Shown here piece after piece: positions 9,326 through 18,200 of a stretch of 64,000 bases of DNA (positions are counted from its first letter, which is position 1; every line of letters starts with the position of its first letter). Source of the stretch: Paenibacillus ihumii (GTDB lineage: Bacteria; Bacillota; Bacilli; Paenibacillales; Paenibacillaceae); the NCBI RefSeq assembly GCF_001403875.1, contig NZ_LN884298.1:558001-622000 (forward strand), in the 5' to 3' direction. The notes under the pieces are model-generated. The model did no database searches, was not told the DNA's origin, and saw only the letters and a list, made by a program, of their open reading frames with translations. Both the position numbers and the translations under genes were made by a program.

Positions 9326-9424
9326 TTAGCTCAACACTTTAATGTTAGCACCACAGACACATCGACCATTCCCATTTTTCTTAATTATCACTTCTCTCTT
9401 ACATGAAGGACAAACAACTTTCAT
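9326..9424 (-). CDS. 32-residue zinc-ribbon-like micro-protein
   Basis: A short frame with an excellent ribosome site (GGAGAGG, 8-9 nt before the ATG) encodes 32 residues with the pattern CPSC and, 13 residues later, CVC, flanked by lysines. The four cysteines could hold one zinc or iron ion, like a half rubredoxin or Com-like knuckle. It lies just upstream of the Fic gene on the same strand (about 120 nt away). The strong ribosome site and cysteine pattern favour a real gene, but no family is recognised. Confidence 0.5.
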   Translation of the reverse strand: MKVVCPSCKREVIIKKNGNGRCVCGANIKVLS

Positions 9425-9532
9425 AAATTAACACCTCTCCTTTCAAAGTGTTAATATTTTTAGCATGGATGTAAGTTGTTATACCTCTCGACCACGTTTT
9501 TTTCTAAAATCATATAATTTACGATCCCGATA

Positions 9533-9578
9533 TTCGCCCTACTTATAATAGTTCAGCGTAAGACCTATAGAGCGAAAT
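9533..9578 (+). repeat. Degenerate rlmH-type att-like repeat (copy 7)
   Basis: Reads ATTCGCCCTACTTATAATA, then GTTCAG and ends CTATAGAGCGAAA. It aligns with the copies at 18061 and 41588 over about 46 bp, including the terminal TTCGCC/GCGAAA inverted repeat, with a few substitutions and a short deletion in the core. It is the left-most copy I could find. Confidence 0.5.
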
Positions 9579-9689
9579 TGAAGGCAATGTACCAATGCTA
9601 TATATTTTTGATTATGCGAATACACAACCGATCGATTAAGTTTAGCGATTTAGTATGCATTTTTCAAATGATGGGTATAGAATTATCGG

Positions 9690-10376
9690 GCTTGGCTCCG
9701 CCTACCGATAAACGTTCCTAGCTTTTGAATTGGACATAATGAGCCAGTTCTTTGCTTATGAGGGTCTTAAAAATCTTTGAGGAAGATACATTCTTACTTG
9801 AACGACTGGAAAAAACGCTCTGTGCGAGTGTTTTCTATTGCCCGGTCTTTGCCATCCATCGAGACCTTCACTCCTGCCTTCTTTAGCAGTTCAAGATAAT
9901 CTAGCGTGTTTGATAGTTCATAATCGGTGATTTTTCGACTGTATCAGTCAGATGATATTCTACAGGTACATAGTAAGGGTCCCATCGATCCGGTGCATGA
10001 TTTGTACATTTTCTTGGCTCTCACGTTGCTCCTTTTTAGAGCGATATACGCTGGTTTTGTTGATACTAAGAAGGTCAGTGTGGCTCTTGATCGTTATCTC
10101 TGCATTGTCACGCTCGACCATGGCTTTACTTGCTTAGGGCGATTCATTTAAGACCAGACTTTTTTAGCCAGTCGATCTCAACTGTAAGTTGGCCACCAGC
10201 TCTCTAGATGCTCTCGTACTCCTTTCCCACTTCGTCAACTTCAATCACCTTCTTCTCAGACACTTAGAAAACTTCCAGCAGCTAATCATCACGGGACTAA
10301 GCTCATATTTAGCAGCAATTTCGTTCACAGTTTGCTCCTTCCGGAACACCTCCAGCACAACCTTGGTTTAAAATCT
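9690..10376 (-). pseudogene. Degraded IS3-family transposase (orfA and orfB pieces)
   Basis: Reading the minus strand: near 10376-10200 there is an orfA-like helix-turn-helix (VLEVFRKEQTVNEIAAKYEL), broken by stops. Around 10150-9950 comes an orfB N-terminus (RDNAEITIKSHTDLLSINKT). At about 9910-9800 comes the end of the integrase core (VKVSMDGKDRAIENTRTERF), where the middle of the DDE core is missing. Multiple stops and frameshifts make it inactive. A 7-bp inverted repeat (TTATCGG) lies at its left side near 9688. Family assignment rests on these motifs. Confidence 0.7.
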
Positions 10377-10481
10377 GGTAATTGATAAATTCAATGAGTG
10401 TAGGGAGGGATTTACATACGAGAAACATTAATAAATGTTTTTCGTATTAAACAGTATAATTAACAATATGGGTGTGATTAT

Positions 10482-11027
10482 TTGACAGGGTTTATAGGAA
10501 TTGTAGCCATAATAATAGGATTGATTATCGTAATTTGGCCTTACTTTGCTTGGTTTTTACAACTGGGATGGATGCTTGAAGATTCGAAGCCAAGTGATTT
10601 AGTATTAAGTGTTGAACGGATTTTAGGTATTATCTTTGTAATTGTCGGTTTTATACTGATTGTTTCAAGTTGCTCCACTGGAAAAGGAGAAGACGATAAA
10701 TGGTTAGAACAGTTTAAAGAAAAACTTGAGGCAGGGCAAGTAAAAGAAATCAGTATCGGTATGATTAATCCCACAATATTAAGCGAGGAAGAAACAGATA
10801 CTGTTATCAAAATGATACAAGATGCAGAACTTAGACCTTTTGATTCAGGTAAAGCTTTTGGAGCAAGCGCTACTGGGGAAATTACATTTATAGACAAGAC
10901 TAGTGTAGAAATAGTTATTTTCGGGGCATCTGGAGGGATCGAATTGCATCCAGATGCTACTAAGAAGGAGTATGAGATAGTGAATGAAGATTTAAAAAAT
11001 TGGTTTCATACAAATTATGGTGATTAG
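10482..11027 (+). CDS. Small membrane protein with DUF6199-like N-terminus
   Basis: A 181-residue protein with two hydrophobic segments (about 2-25 and 46-65) separated by the loop LEDSKPSDLVLSVERILGI, which resembles the DUF6199 membrane family. It is followed by a hydrophilic domain of about 110 residues probably outside or inside the membrane as a unit. The reading starts at TTG with a weak GGGTG site, and an undetected start variant is possible. It is monocistronic and AT-rich. Role unknown. Confidence 0.6.
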   Translation: MTGFIGIVAIIIGLIIVIWPYFAWFLQLGWMLEDSKPSDLVLSVERILGIIFVIVGFILIVSSCSTGKGEDDKWLEQFKEKLEAGQVKEISIGMINPTILSEEETDTVIKMIQDAELRPFDSGKAFGASATGEITFIDKTSVEIVIFGASGGIELHPDATKKEYEIVNEDLKNWFHTNYGD

Positions 11028-11095
11028 TAGCATCATTATAATGTTATAATCTACAACTAACTACTTTCATTCGCTGAATCAAGTTAAATCCTGGA

Positions 11096-11752
11096 TTATG
11101 AGATGATCTCTATAGTAACGTTTGTAGCTAAAATGGTGAACTCCATTAAAGGGCCATCTAACAACACATGAAGTTCAAAACCTGTCTCCGTGAGGTATAC
11201 TTCATCGTATAGCCAGACACTGCCTTCTCTTAAAGTAGTTGGCTTCATCTTCTGAACTCCCGTAAAGGTTAACCTAATATCCGTCAAATAATGATAGCCG
11301 CCTCTACAATCTAATGTCATGACTAACGTACCCTTCGAAGGCATTTCAAATGAAATTACTCGTGCATCGTGTAAGGTCTTCTCCACCAAATTAATCACAT
11401 TCTCGGGAAGTGATTTTTTTATAGAGTTATAGTTGTTCCGATAGCTTTCTACTCTTACTTCCGTTTTCTCATCATACTCCAATACCCATTGGTCAGCCAT
11501 TTCTCTAAGTTCTTCAGAAGGAAATTGTGAATTTAACGTTCCATCCTCAATGTAAGGATGAAAGTGTGCCGGGAGATATTTAAGTAAATCAGTCTTTCTA
11601 TTCTCTAAGTTGCTCTTACAAATTTCTTTAAAGTTCAGACCCTCCGATTCATACCAAGCAATATCATCATCCCATTCTTTTTTCGTATCAGGAAAAATCA
11701 AAAAGCTTCTGATCTGCGCTTCTTCATACCATGCTTTAGTAAAATATTTCAT
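11096..11752 (-). CDS. DUF4085 family protein
   Basis: A 218-residue soluble protein starting MKYFTKAWYEEAQ, an opening I associate with the DUF4085 family of Bacillota. It has an N-terminal helical half and a C-terminal beta-rich half (MTLDCRGGYHYLTDIRLTF). It has no catalytic motif, signal peptide or membrane helix. The start ATG has a GGAGGA-type site (AGGAGGAACGA). Convergent with the upstream small membrane protein. Function unknown. Confidence 0.65.
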   Translation of the reverse strand: MKYFTKAWYEEAQIRSFLIFPDTKKEWDDDIAWYESEGLNFKEICKSNLENRKTDLLKYLPAHFHPYIEDGTLNSQFPSEELREMADQWVLEYDEKTEVRVESYRNNYNSIKKSLPENVINLVEKTLHDARVISFEMPSKGTLVMTLDCRGGYHYLTDIRLTFTGVQKMKPTTLREGSVWLYDEVYLTETGFELHVLLDGPLMEFTILATNVTIEIIS

Positions 11753-11926
11753 TCGTTCCTCCTATATCGCTCACTCCCTAAACATACGGATTAACATACG
11801 TTTTGTTGCGCTATCCTGCCCGTTAGCTTAAAGCCAGATCAAGCAAATCTTGATACATATTTCATATTTATGGCCCAGAGCTAAGACCCCTTTTTGAGGA
11901 TCATTTACTTTTTCAGGAGGTACGTA

Positions 11927-12028
11927 ATGAGAATCATCAAAACAAATCAGGACATTACTGCTAGCGAAACAAAAACATTACCACCAACAGCGCCGGGAAA
12001 CATCACCCGATTTCCATACCAAAAATGA
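11927..12028 (+). CDS. Candidate 33-residue peptide
   Basis: A 33-codon frame starting at an ATG 7 nt after a perfect CAGGAGG site. It ends at the foot of the terminator shared with the adhesin gene on the other strand. The peptide is hydrophilic with threonine and proline clusters (TLPPTAPGN) and has no cysteine or hydrophobic stretch. It could be a small regulatory peptide, the surviving N-terminus of a lost gene, or chance. The strong ribosome site and immediately following terminator are the only support. Confidence 0.35.
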   Translation: MRIIKTNQDITASETKTLPPTAPGNITRFPYQK

Positions 12029-12067
12029 AAGCAGGCCCCTCTGTAAGCTTACAGGGGGCCTGCTTTC
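12027..12067. terminator. Strong bidirectional terminator
   Basis: GAAAGCAGGCCCC and GGGGCCTGCTTTC form a long GC-rich stem around TCTGTAAGCTTACAG, with T/A-rich flanks on both sides. It serves the adhesin (minus strand) and the small ORF (plus strand). Confidence 0.8.
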
Positions 12068-12075
12068 ACCTATCC

Positions 12076-15000
12076 TTATGCCTTTTTTCTTCTAATCAGG
12101 AACAGTCCTGCAAACAGCATTATGCACCCAGCTAGTATATAACTGTACATATTTGTAGCCGTATTCGGCAACTTGTTACCCTTGCCTTCGCTATCTCCAG
12201 ACTCTACATACGCCGAGTCGTTCGAAGTACTGGATTGGCCAGACTGGCCAGATCCATCCGCTTCACCGGCTGCAGCCGATTCACCAGCTCCGTCGGTTCC
12301 CCCGGATTGGCTCGAGCCTGGGGATCCCGTATCCCAATCTTCCTCGCCTGGATTCACATTACCGGAAGAAGCTCCATCCTTCGGATCTCCTGGGGTACCA
12401 GGGATTTCTGGGTTGCTTCCGCTGCCGCCATCAATAATAATCTCTTCACTCGGACGATTCGGAGTAATCAGGTTGTCTCCATGGATTACACCAACATTCC
12501 TGATGACGTCACCCTGTTTGCCCTGAACAATCTTCGCCTGGAGCTCTAGCGTATTCCAAGCCATATCCGTTACAGTTCCGAATCTCGCTGTGACCGTTCC
12601 ATTCGCATATTCGCCTCTGTCGCCGTCGGCTTGATCCGTTACAGCAGCACCGTTCACCTTCAATGTGCCCGGCACATACTCCAGCCCTTCAGGGAGCTGG
12701 TCCGAGATCACCATGTTCGTGACTTGGCTGCCTGCAACCGTGTTGCGGGCGCGGATCGTATACTCGATCAAGTCACCGACTTCAATGCTGCCTCCGTTCA
12801 GGTCCCGTGCAAATTTCTCAGATTCAAGCACCGGAGAGCGCGGCACATCTACTGAACCGCCGCCACCACCGTTTCCACCACTGTTACCCGGGTCTACCGG
12901 TGGGTTAACAGGAGGATCGACTGGATCTGTCGGTGGGTCAACGGGATCTACCGGGTCGACCGGCGGATCAACGGGTGGATCTACCGGAGGATCTACAGGA
13001 TCCACGGGAGGGTCGACGGGATCCAGTGGCGGATCTGGCTCGGGCTCAACGACGAACTTCTCCGTCGGCTCGCCAGGCTGAACGATGTTGTCACCTTTCA
13101 CCAGCGCCGTATTTTGGATCATCTGACCGCCTTGTCCTTTTTGAATCACGGCCCGGAACTCCAGCTCATGCCACTCCATATCTGTTACATCGCCAAACCA
13201 GCCGTAGACTTGCCCTGTCACTGCATAACCCGCGTCGCCGTCTTGCGCATCAGTGACGGGCTTGCCGTCCACCTTCAGGCTGCCCGAAACGTATTCCAGA
13301 CCTGCCGGCAGCGTATCTGTAATCGTCAGATTCTCCAAAGCGCTATCGTTGACCACCGCTCTCGTACGAATCGTATAGGAGATAATGTCCCCGACTTCAT
13401 ACGTAGCTTTGGTTACATCCAAGTTCCTTACCATTTTCTCCGATTCAATCTGCGGATTCCGTGGATATACTTCCACTCCTACGCGTGGCTTGTCCGGCGT
13501 CTCGACATTATCACCAGCTACAGTGGCGATATTGATAATATCCTTACCCGCTTGTCCAGGTTCTACGACTGCCTTGAATTGAAGCGTATGCCAATTCGTA
13601 TCGGCTACATCTCCGAATTGTCCAGTCACTTTTCCATTGGCATAATGACCGCTGTCGTCCCCTTCTGCATCTGTTACCGTCTGTCCATCTACTATTAACG
13701 TACCTGATACATACTCTATTCCTTCCGGAATGATGTCGCTGATCGTAAGGTTTTTAATAAGACTATTATCCTCTGTGTTTCGAGTCTCAATCGTATACGT
13801 GAGGATATCTCCCACTTCTGGATTCTTCAGATCTGAGTTGCCATTTGCCTTTTGCTCAATTGAGGCAGTCTTTTTGGACTCGAGCACAGGAGCTTTATAC
13901 TTAAACTTCGCATAAGCTTCATTGCTGCTTTTTGGTACATTATCAACCGTCGTTATCGCTTTATTTGAAACCAATATATTCCCATCTTGATCCATGTATT
14001 TTCCGTAATCACTTGTTAAATCTAATGCGCCCTTCATTGTAATCGTATACTGTTGATTATAAAAATTCGCGTTTGAAAGCGTAGCATTTTTTGCTTTGAT
14101 GGATAATTGATGGTCTATAACAGATATGTCAAATAAGCTGGATACGTCATCACCGATAGTATTTTTGATTTCTATGTCGTTCTCCTCGATGAGTAATACA
14201 TCATCCAAAACATCCGTTATCTCAAATGACTTATAATAATTAATTGGATCTGCATAAGCGACTGCCTGAACGATTTGGTAAATGACTTCTCTAGGATTTG
14301 GATACTCGTTTTGGCCTACCTTTTTATCTTCTACCGTATACCCAAACTTTACAGGTCCAGGAGGTTCAATTCCAGTTAGACTAAAATATCCTATACTTGT
14401 ACCATGATTTGATGGAAAAACGTCTACTCTACCACGGTAAGTCTGTGTAAAGGTAATGGTGGATGTTGGCTCATAAACTATAGTTATCCTGGTATCAGGT
14501 GTGCCGGTTCCTCCTGGTGTAGTTCCTGTGACGAACAGAGGTTCACCTTTAGAAATTCCATTATCATAAAGGACTGTAGAACCATTAATTGCAAATATAT
14601 CTCTTATCGGTAAATCAAACAACATAGTTTTTGCCATATTAATTGCGTTATAAGACATATATCCTTTTACTTCGATCGGTTGCCCAGTTTCTTGTGATAG
14701 AAAAGTTATTTTACGAGTCACACTAGAAGGTGACGTCCCTCCTTGTAAGTTGACCCCGCCGTTCACATCAAATGAAATACTTAGTACGTCTGTATGCTCT
14801 GATGTCGTTTCAATCATCATATCTATTTTTTGATTATTGTATATACCAACATTAGTAAAGGTCATTGTCGCTGACGGCGAACGTTCTCCTGAGGTATCTT
14901 CAGGAAAATAATAATTCTTCCCCTGAAAAGAATTACACATAGAAGCAGGAGCTTTACTGCAAAATTCGTCAATTGTTATTAATCTAGTATTCGATCCTGG

Positions 15001-15234
15001 TGTGATCGACACTTTCGTTTCGTCTGTAATCCTCGGTGTAAACGAGTAGTCCGCATCAATATATTTTCCCTCACCCACGTCCCCTAACATTGTCACCTTG
15101 GGATGCTGATCAATAGGTGTATTTGGTATTGTTGCAGCTTGGACAGGTGAGACTCCACTAAAAATGATCAATATTACCATGAAGCATATTAGACTGTTAT
15201 GTAACCCCTTTCTCACTTCTCGTTTTAACTCCAA
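12076..15234 (-). CDS. Sortase-anchored surface adhesin with DUF11-like repeats
   Basis: A 1052-residue cell-wall protein. Residues 1-33 form a signal peptide (hydrophobic stretch ending VQAA). The region to about 450 is a beta-rich N-terminal adhesin domain. Three related repeats of about 135 residues (near 450-590, 594-728 and 812-945) share an ESE/K-K opening, a GDI/L-xYTI motif, a GLEYVxGTL/GSLKV motif and a closing xxGDN. These are typical of DUF11/isopeptide-stabilised stalk domains. Between repeats 2 and 3 lies a (V)DPP-rich spacer (about 728-790). The C-terminus has a Gly/Ser linker, an LPNTA sortase motif near residue 1020, a membrane helix and RRKK. LPNTA is the class D-type sortase signal seen in bacilli. 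The start is TTG with GAGGTG 8 nt upstream. Its mRNA carries a c-di-GMP riboswitch, so expression should follow c-di-GMP levels. Confidence 0.9.
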   Translation of the reverse strand: MELKREVRKGLHNSLICFMVILIIFSGVSPVQAATIPNTPIDQHPKVTMLGDVGEGKYIDADYSFTPRITDETKVSITPGSNTRLITIDEFCSKAPASMCNSFQGKNYYFPEDTSGERSPSATMTFTNVGIYNNQKIDMMIETTSEHTDVLSISFDVNGGVNLQGGTSPSSVTRKITFLSQETGQPIEVKGYMSYNAINMAKTMLFDLPIRDIFAINGSTVLYDNGISKGEPLFVTGTTPGGTGTPDTRITIVYEPTSTITFTQTYRGRVDVFPSNHGTSIGYFSLTGIEPPGPVKFGYTVEDKKVGQNEYPNPREVIYQIVQAVAYADPINYYKSFEITDVLDDVLLIEENDIEIKNTIGDDVSSLFDISVIDHQLSIKAKNATLSNANFYNQQYTITMKGALDLTSDYGKYMDQDGNILVSNKAITTVDNVPKSSNEAYAKFKYKAPVLESKKTASIEQKANGNSDLKNPEVGDILTYTIETRNTEDNSLIKNLTISDIIPEGIEYVSGTLIVDGQTVTDAEGDDSGHYANGKVTGQFGDVADTNWHTLQFKAVVEPGQAGKDIINIATVAGDNVETPDKPRVGVEVYPRNPQIESEKMVRNLDVTKATYEVGDIISYTIRTRAVVNDSALENLTITDTLPAGLEYVSGSLKVDGKPVTDAQDGDAGYAVTGQVYGWFGDVTDMEWHELEFRAVIQKGQGGQMIQNTALVKGDNIVQPGEPTEKFVVEPEPDPPLDPVDPPVDPVDPPVDPPVDPPVDPVDPVDPPTDPVDPPVNPPVDPGNSGGNGGGGGSVDVPRSPVLESEKFARDLNGGSIEVGDLIEYTIRARNTVAGSQVTNMVISDQLPEGLEYVPGTLKVNGAAVTDQADGDRGEYANGTVTARFGTVTDMAWNTLELQAKIVQGKQGDVIRNVGVIHGDNLITPNRPSEEIIIDGGSGSNPEIPGTPGDPKDGASSGNVNPGEEDWDTGSPGSSQSGGTDGAGESAAAGEADGSGQSGQSSTSNDSAYVESGDSEGKGNKLPNTATNMYSYILAGCIMLFAGLFLIRRKKA

Positions 15235-15514
15235 GTTTGTTCACCTCTTTTTGTTGTCCGGTCTTTATCATGGGAAGATTAGTACCGAAATTCGGGTATC
15301 GCTCGGGATGTTAAGGAACTGCTTAACCCAAAACCGTGTCATCACCTCCTCTTTACCTAACTCCTAAATATCCGTGATATAAGGAAGTCCTCTCCTACAA
15401 AGCCAGGGTCCAACCATGTTCAATCTATTGCCGACCCAGAAGCTCTTTTGAATCTATAGACAAGGCTTAATGCCTCGGCTAACTTAATTAAAATTTTAAA
15501 TATCTCCATAAAAG

Positions 15515-15554
15515 AAAACTCCATCCAAAAGCAAACGCTAATAGACGGAGTCTT
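15515..15554 (-). terminator. Riboswitch expression-platform terminator
   Basis: On the minus strand AAGACTCCGTC pairs over 11 positions (with G-U pairs) with GATGGAGTTTT, followed by CTTTT. It begins 1-2 nt after the aptamer's P1 3' strand, the usual arrangement for a c-di-GMP riboswitch that controls termination ahead of the gene. Confidence 0.75.
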
Positions 15555-15555
15555 C

Positions 15556-15664
15556 CGTCGTATTCGGCAGCTGGCTGGCAGTAACATTTGCATGGCAGCA
15601 AATCCGTTAGCCCCTTTAGCTTTGCGTCCCCATTTTTCAATGGGTTTGCCCTGATCATACGAAC
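15556..15664 (-). ncRNA. Cyclic di-GMP-I (GEMM) riboswitch
   Basis: The minus strand contains AGGGCAAACC, a hairpin CCCATT-GAAA-AATGGG, then GGACGCAAAGCTAAAGGGGC, a second hairpin and CTGCCGAATACG. These are the diagnostic GEMM-I elements: the GGGCAAACC junction, a stem capped by a GNRA tetraloop, the GACGCAAAGC strand with its tetraloop-receptor partner helix, and P1 closed by CGTAT/ATACG. It lies in the long leader of the sortase-anchored adhesin gene, about 320 nt before its start, and is followed at once by a terminator hairpin. Whether ligand turns the gene on or off cannot be told by eye. Confidence 0.88.
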
Positions 15665-15843
15665 AGTTTAATTAAAAAATTTAACCATTTAATTAAAGGT
15701 ATAATATAAAAGTATGATAAGTTAGGTTCTAAGGTCTTATTTTTGTAGAAATTCATTCTCTTTTTGTCGTTTAAGAGGGGGTTTGTTACTTTTTTGTTAA
15801 TTAAAGATACAAAAAATATTAAATTCTTTAGACCTTAAAAAAT

Positions 15844-15880
15844 GCAAGCCTCCCGTAACAATCTTGTGCAGGAGGCTCGC
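15844..15880 (-). terminator. Hairpin downstream of the anti-sigma gene
   Basis: GCAAGCCTCC and GGAGGCTCGC pair with one mismatch across a 17-nt loop, about 110 nt after the anti-sigma stop codon. It is a plausible terminator of the sigma/anti-sigma operon and separates it from the riboswitch leader. Confidence 0.5.
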
Positions 15881-15988
15881 TTACTCATGATTTAAAAGCT
15901 TAAGTAATGATTATCTGATTATCGTTGTTATCAAGTCAGAAAATACGATTACAGAAAAAAAGCATCTCAACCCACCTTCGTTACGATT

Positions 15989-17020
15989 TCAGTTTGTTAT
16001 CGGAATCTCCTTATCAAAAAAGACAATTGATGCGATTTCGTTGTCATTAACCACATTTTCAAATGTTTTAATTGTTAAGAGGCGAGTGCCACTCTCCGTT
16101 AAATGCATTCCTTTGAACAGGCTTGTCGTTTCCGATGTACCGTCCTTGTACTTAATCGTGATTGGGTAGTTATCCAAGTATTGATTAGGGCCAATTGATT
16201 TAAATGAGCCTGCAGCTTTGTCAATTTCATCCATTGAACTGCCCTCAACCTTCAGTGAAATCGAAATCGGCGAGACGGAAACCGATTTGAGAACCGCCCC
16301 ATAACCAAACATGGAAATGGTTTCGTTGACCTCATGAGGAGTAGAGTATTCCTTGAAATCCAACTTAAAATCTGTTTCCCAAATGCCTGGTATTACCGTT
16401 GTAAAAATGCCTGGAAACGGATCTGCTGCCTGTAAATCTTTGAGCCGTAAGTGAATTTTACTGCCGGCTAGGCTATTTTTCGTCATGATACTCATAACCA
16501 TGCTAATTTTGTTGTCATGCTGGTTGCCATCGTCGAGGACTTTAAATCCTACCGAATGAAATTTCTGCTTTGTCGTTATGTCGTTATCCAAAAAGTGATA
16601 CCGCGCTGCGTCTAATACCGTACCCTCTGGCGCAGAAAAATCCATAAAAATATAAGTCAGATTACTGTCGCCGATCACTTGCTTAATTTTAAGCGTCCCA
16701 TTCTTGTTTTTAATCTCTTTATCAACCACATAAGCACCATTGGACAAATATTCTGCCTGCTCGTGGTTTACTGGATTAAGAAATTTCATAAACGTTTCAT
16801 CCAACCCCATATATGCCGCTGCAATAGCGGTTGTGGCAAAGCAAACCATCAACATAGCAGCCAATACTGCGGGTCTAAAACGTCTCGCAAGCGTATACCC
16901 CTTATGCTTTTTACTTTCATTTTCTTTGCTTTTTACTAAAATCTTATGAAACATTTTTTCTTTTTCTTCGATTTTTGGCGTAAAGGCATCAAAAAGCCGA
17001 TGGATATTTTTGTTACTCAA
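15989..17020 (-). CDS. DUF4179-type membrane anti-sigma factor
   Basis: A 343-residue protein, probably the anti-sigma partner of the ECF factor just upstream. A cytoplasmic N-terminus of about 65 residues, rich in K and E, is followed by one membrane helix (about 75-95, AVLAAMLMVCFATTAIAAAY). A large extracytoplasmic domain matches the style of DUF4179 (GLDETFMKFLNP opening, IKYKDGT and SIVFFDKEIPI at the end). The TTG at 17020 overlaps the sigma stop codon and has GGGAGGGAA 7-8 nt upstream, so translation is coupled. A farther in-frame start exists inside the sigma gene without such a site. The signal sensed is unknown. Confidence 0.8.
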   Translation of the reverse strand: MSNKNIHRLFDAFTPKIEEKEKMFHKILVKSKENESKKHKGYTLARRFRPAVLAAMLMVCFATTAIAAAYMGLDETFMKFLNPVNHEQAEYLSNGAYVVDKEIKNKNGTLKIKQVIGDSNLTYIFMDFSAPEGTVLDAARYHFLDNDITTKQKFHSVGFKVLDDGNQHDNKISMVMSIMTKNSLAGSKIHLRLKDLQAADPFPGIFTTVIPGIWETDFKLDFKEYSTPHEVNETISMFGYGAVLKSVSVSPISISLKVEGSSMDEIDKAAGSFKSIGPNQYLDNYPITIKYKDGTSETTSLFKGMHLTESGTRLLTIKTFENVVNDNEIASIVFFDKEIPITN

Positions 17021-17516
17021 GGCAATTCCCTCCCAAATCAATTTTAAGACGTCTACGACCTCTCGCTAATTGTGTTTGAATCGTACTTTCTTTGAATCCG
17101 AGCATCCTTGAGATCTCTTTTACCGTGTACTCCTCGAAATAGTAAAGATATAACACTGTTTTATATTTTTCGGGTAGTGAAAGTAGTCTTGCTAGCACCT
17201 TCCCTGATGGTTCAACGTTACTCCAAGAAGGTATCTCCGGTAAGTTATCTAAATCAACTCGACGGGATCGCCACCAACTTTTTAAAATGTCTTTACAGTA
17301 ATTTCTGGTGGTTACCGTTAACCATGCTTTTTCATGCTCATGGTCATTGAAAACCATTTGGCTTTTGATCAATTTTAGAAATACAGATTGAACAGCATCT
17401 TCTGCATCAACACGACTTTTCAAGTAGATATAGCACAGCCTATAAACTAGATCTATATGTCGTTGATATAGTTCTGCCAATTCTTTATCCGTACGCAATA
17501 AAGAATTGTTCTCCAT
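17013..17516 (-). CDS. ECF-type RNA polymerase sigma factor
   Basis: A 167-residue sigma-70 family factor. Region 2 (HIDLVYRLCYIYLKSRVDAEDAVQSVFLKL) and region 4 (LPEKYKTVLYLYYFEEYTVKEISRMLGFKEST-type) are complete, and no region 3 separates them, which defines ECF factors. The ATG at 17516 has AGGAGG 7 nt upstream; a longer frame starting at a GTG has no such site. It directs polymerase to a small regulon and is probably held inactive by the co-transcribed membrane protein. Target promoters are not evident. Confidence 0.9.
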   Translation of the reverse strand: MENNSLLRTDKELAELYQRHIDLVYRLCYIYLKSRVDAEDAVQSVFLKLIKSQMVFNDHEHEKAWLTVTTRNYCKDILKSWWRSRRVDLDNLPEIPSWSNVEPSGKVLARLLSLPEKYKTVLYLYYFEEYTVKEISRMLGFKESTIQTQLARGRRRLKIDLGGNCLE

Positions 17517-17927
17517 TTTTTCGCCTCCTGTATATAACACGATCAGTGACTCGAAAATATCTCACTAGCTTATATTTTTTATATAAAGATTTAACTAATT
17601 GTCACATAACCTCAATGCCATATACATTACAAAAATCGATGAGGAAACAGAACGGAAAGCCACCACTTTAAAATGCTGAAGTACTCGCTGATCTGAGTTG
17701 CCTTCATTACACTTGTGTAAACATGAAAAATCCCCCTCGGTTCATTTGAGGAGGATTATCTCATCTTATGCTTTACTAAGCGTACTGGCATGAAACACTT
17801 GACGCTAACTTAAACGAAGATTGCGACTAATGAACACTGCTCGACAATGACCGCTTCTAAAATGTATGGTTAGGCGTTCTTCTAAACTCTGGTTCTGGTT
17901 CAGCAAAAGATATTGACGAAATTCTAA

Positions 17928-18062
17928 CTATGAAAGTTTTGCCCACCAAAGAATAACATCTCCATCGAGCCGATCCCCTGTTAAGGCATGGAAAATTGCC
18001 CCTCCACTCTGCTCCTCGAGGACAACTTTCCCATGCTGACAAGCGGCTAACACCCCAATTTT
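17928..18062 (-). pseudogene. Possible C-terminal remnant of an unknown gene
   Basis: A minus-strand frame ends at 17928 and reads IGVLAACQHGKVVLEEQSGG then AIFHALTGDRLDGDVILWWA. The composition is protein-like, but there is no start codon and the frame begins at the att-like repeat at 18061. I do not recognise the family. It may be a gene cut by recombination at that site, or chance. Confidence 0.25.
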
Positions 18063-18110
18063 TCACTCTTACTTAAGATACGGTTCACCATATCATCTAC
18101 TGAGCGAAAT
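18061..18110 (+). repeat. rlmH-type att-like repeat (copy 6)
   Basis: Reads CACTCTTACTTAAGATACGG then TTCACC, with right end CTACTGAGCGAAA. The core differs from TTATGATACGGTTC at one position (TTAAGATACGGTTC). GATACGG-TTCA-CCATATC adds a local dyad. Same orientation as rlmH's own copy. Confidence 0.65.
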
Positions 18111-18200
18111 CTTAGCAATCCAGAAGAAATCCACTTGTGGATCGGATGCTATACTGAGTTTATAAAAATTCAAATATGGCGAAGAAAGGATGTACGAACA

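Noticed and set aside
12173..13081. Pro/Gly/Ser-rich plus-strand frames opposite the adhesin gene
   Set aside because: They mirror the DPP-repeat and Gly/Ser linker of the minus-strand adhesin; no ribosome site or independent protein signature.
15700..15725. GTATGATAAGTTAGGTTC as another att-like copy
   Set aside because: Only short blocks match and the spacing is wrong; no terminal inverted repeat.
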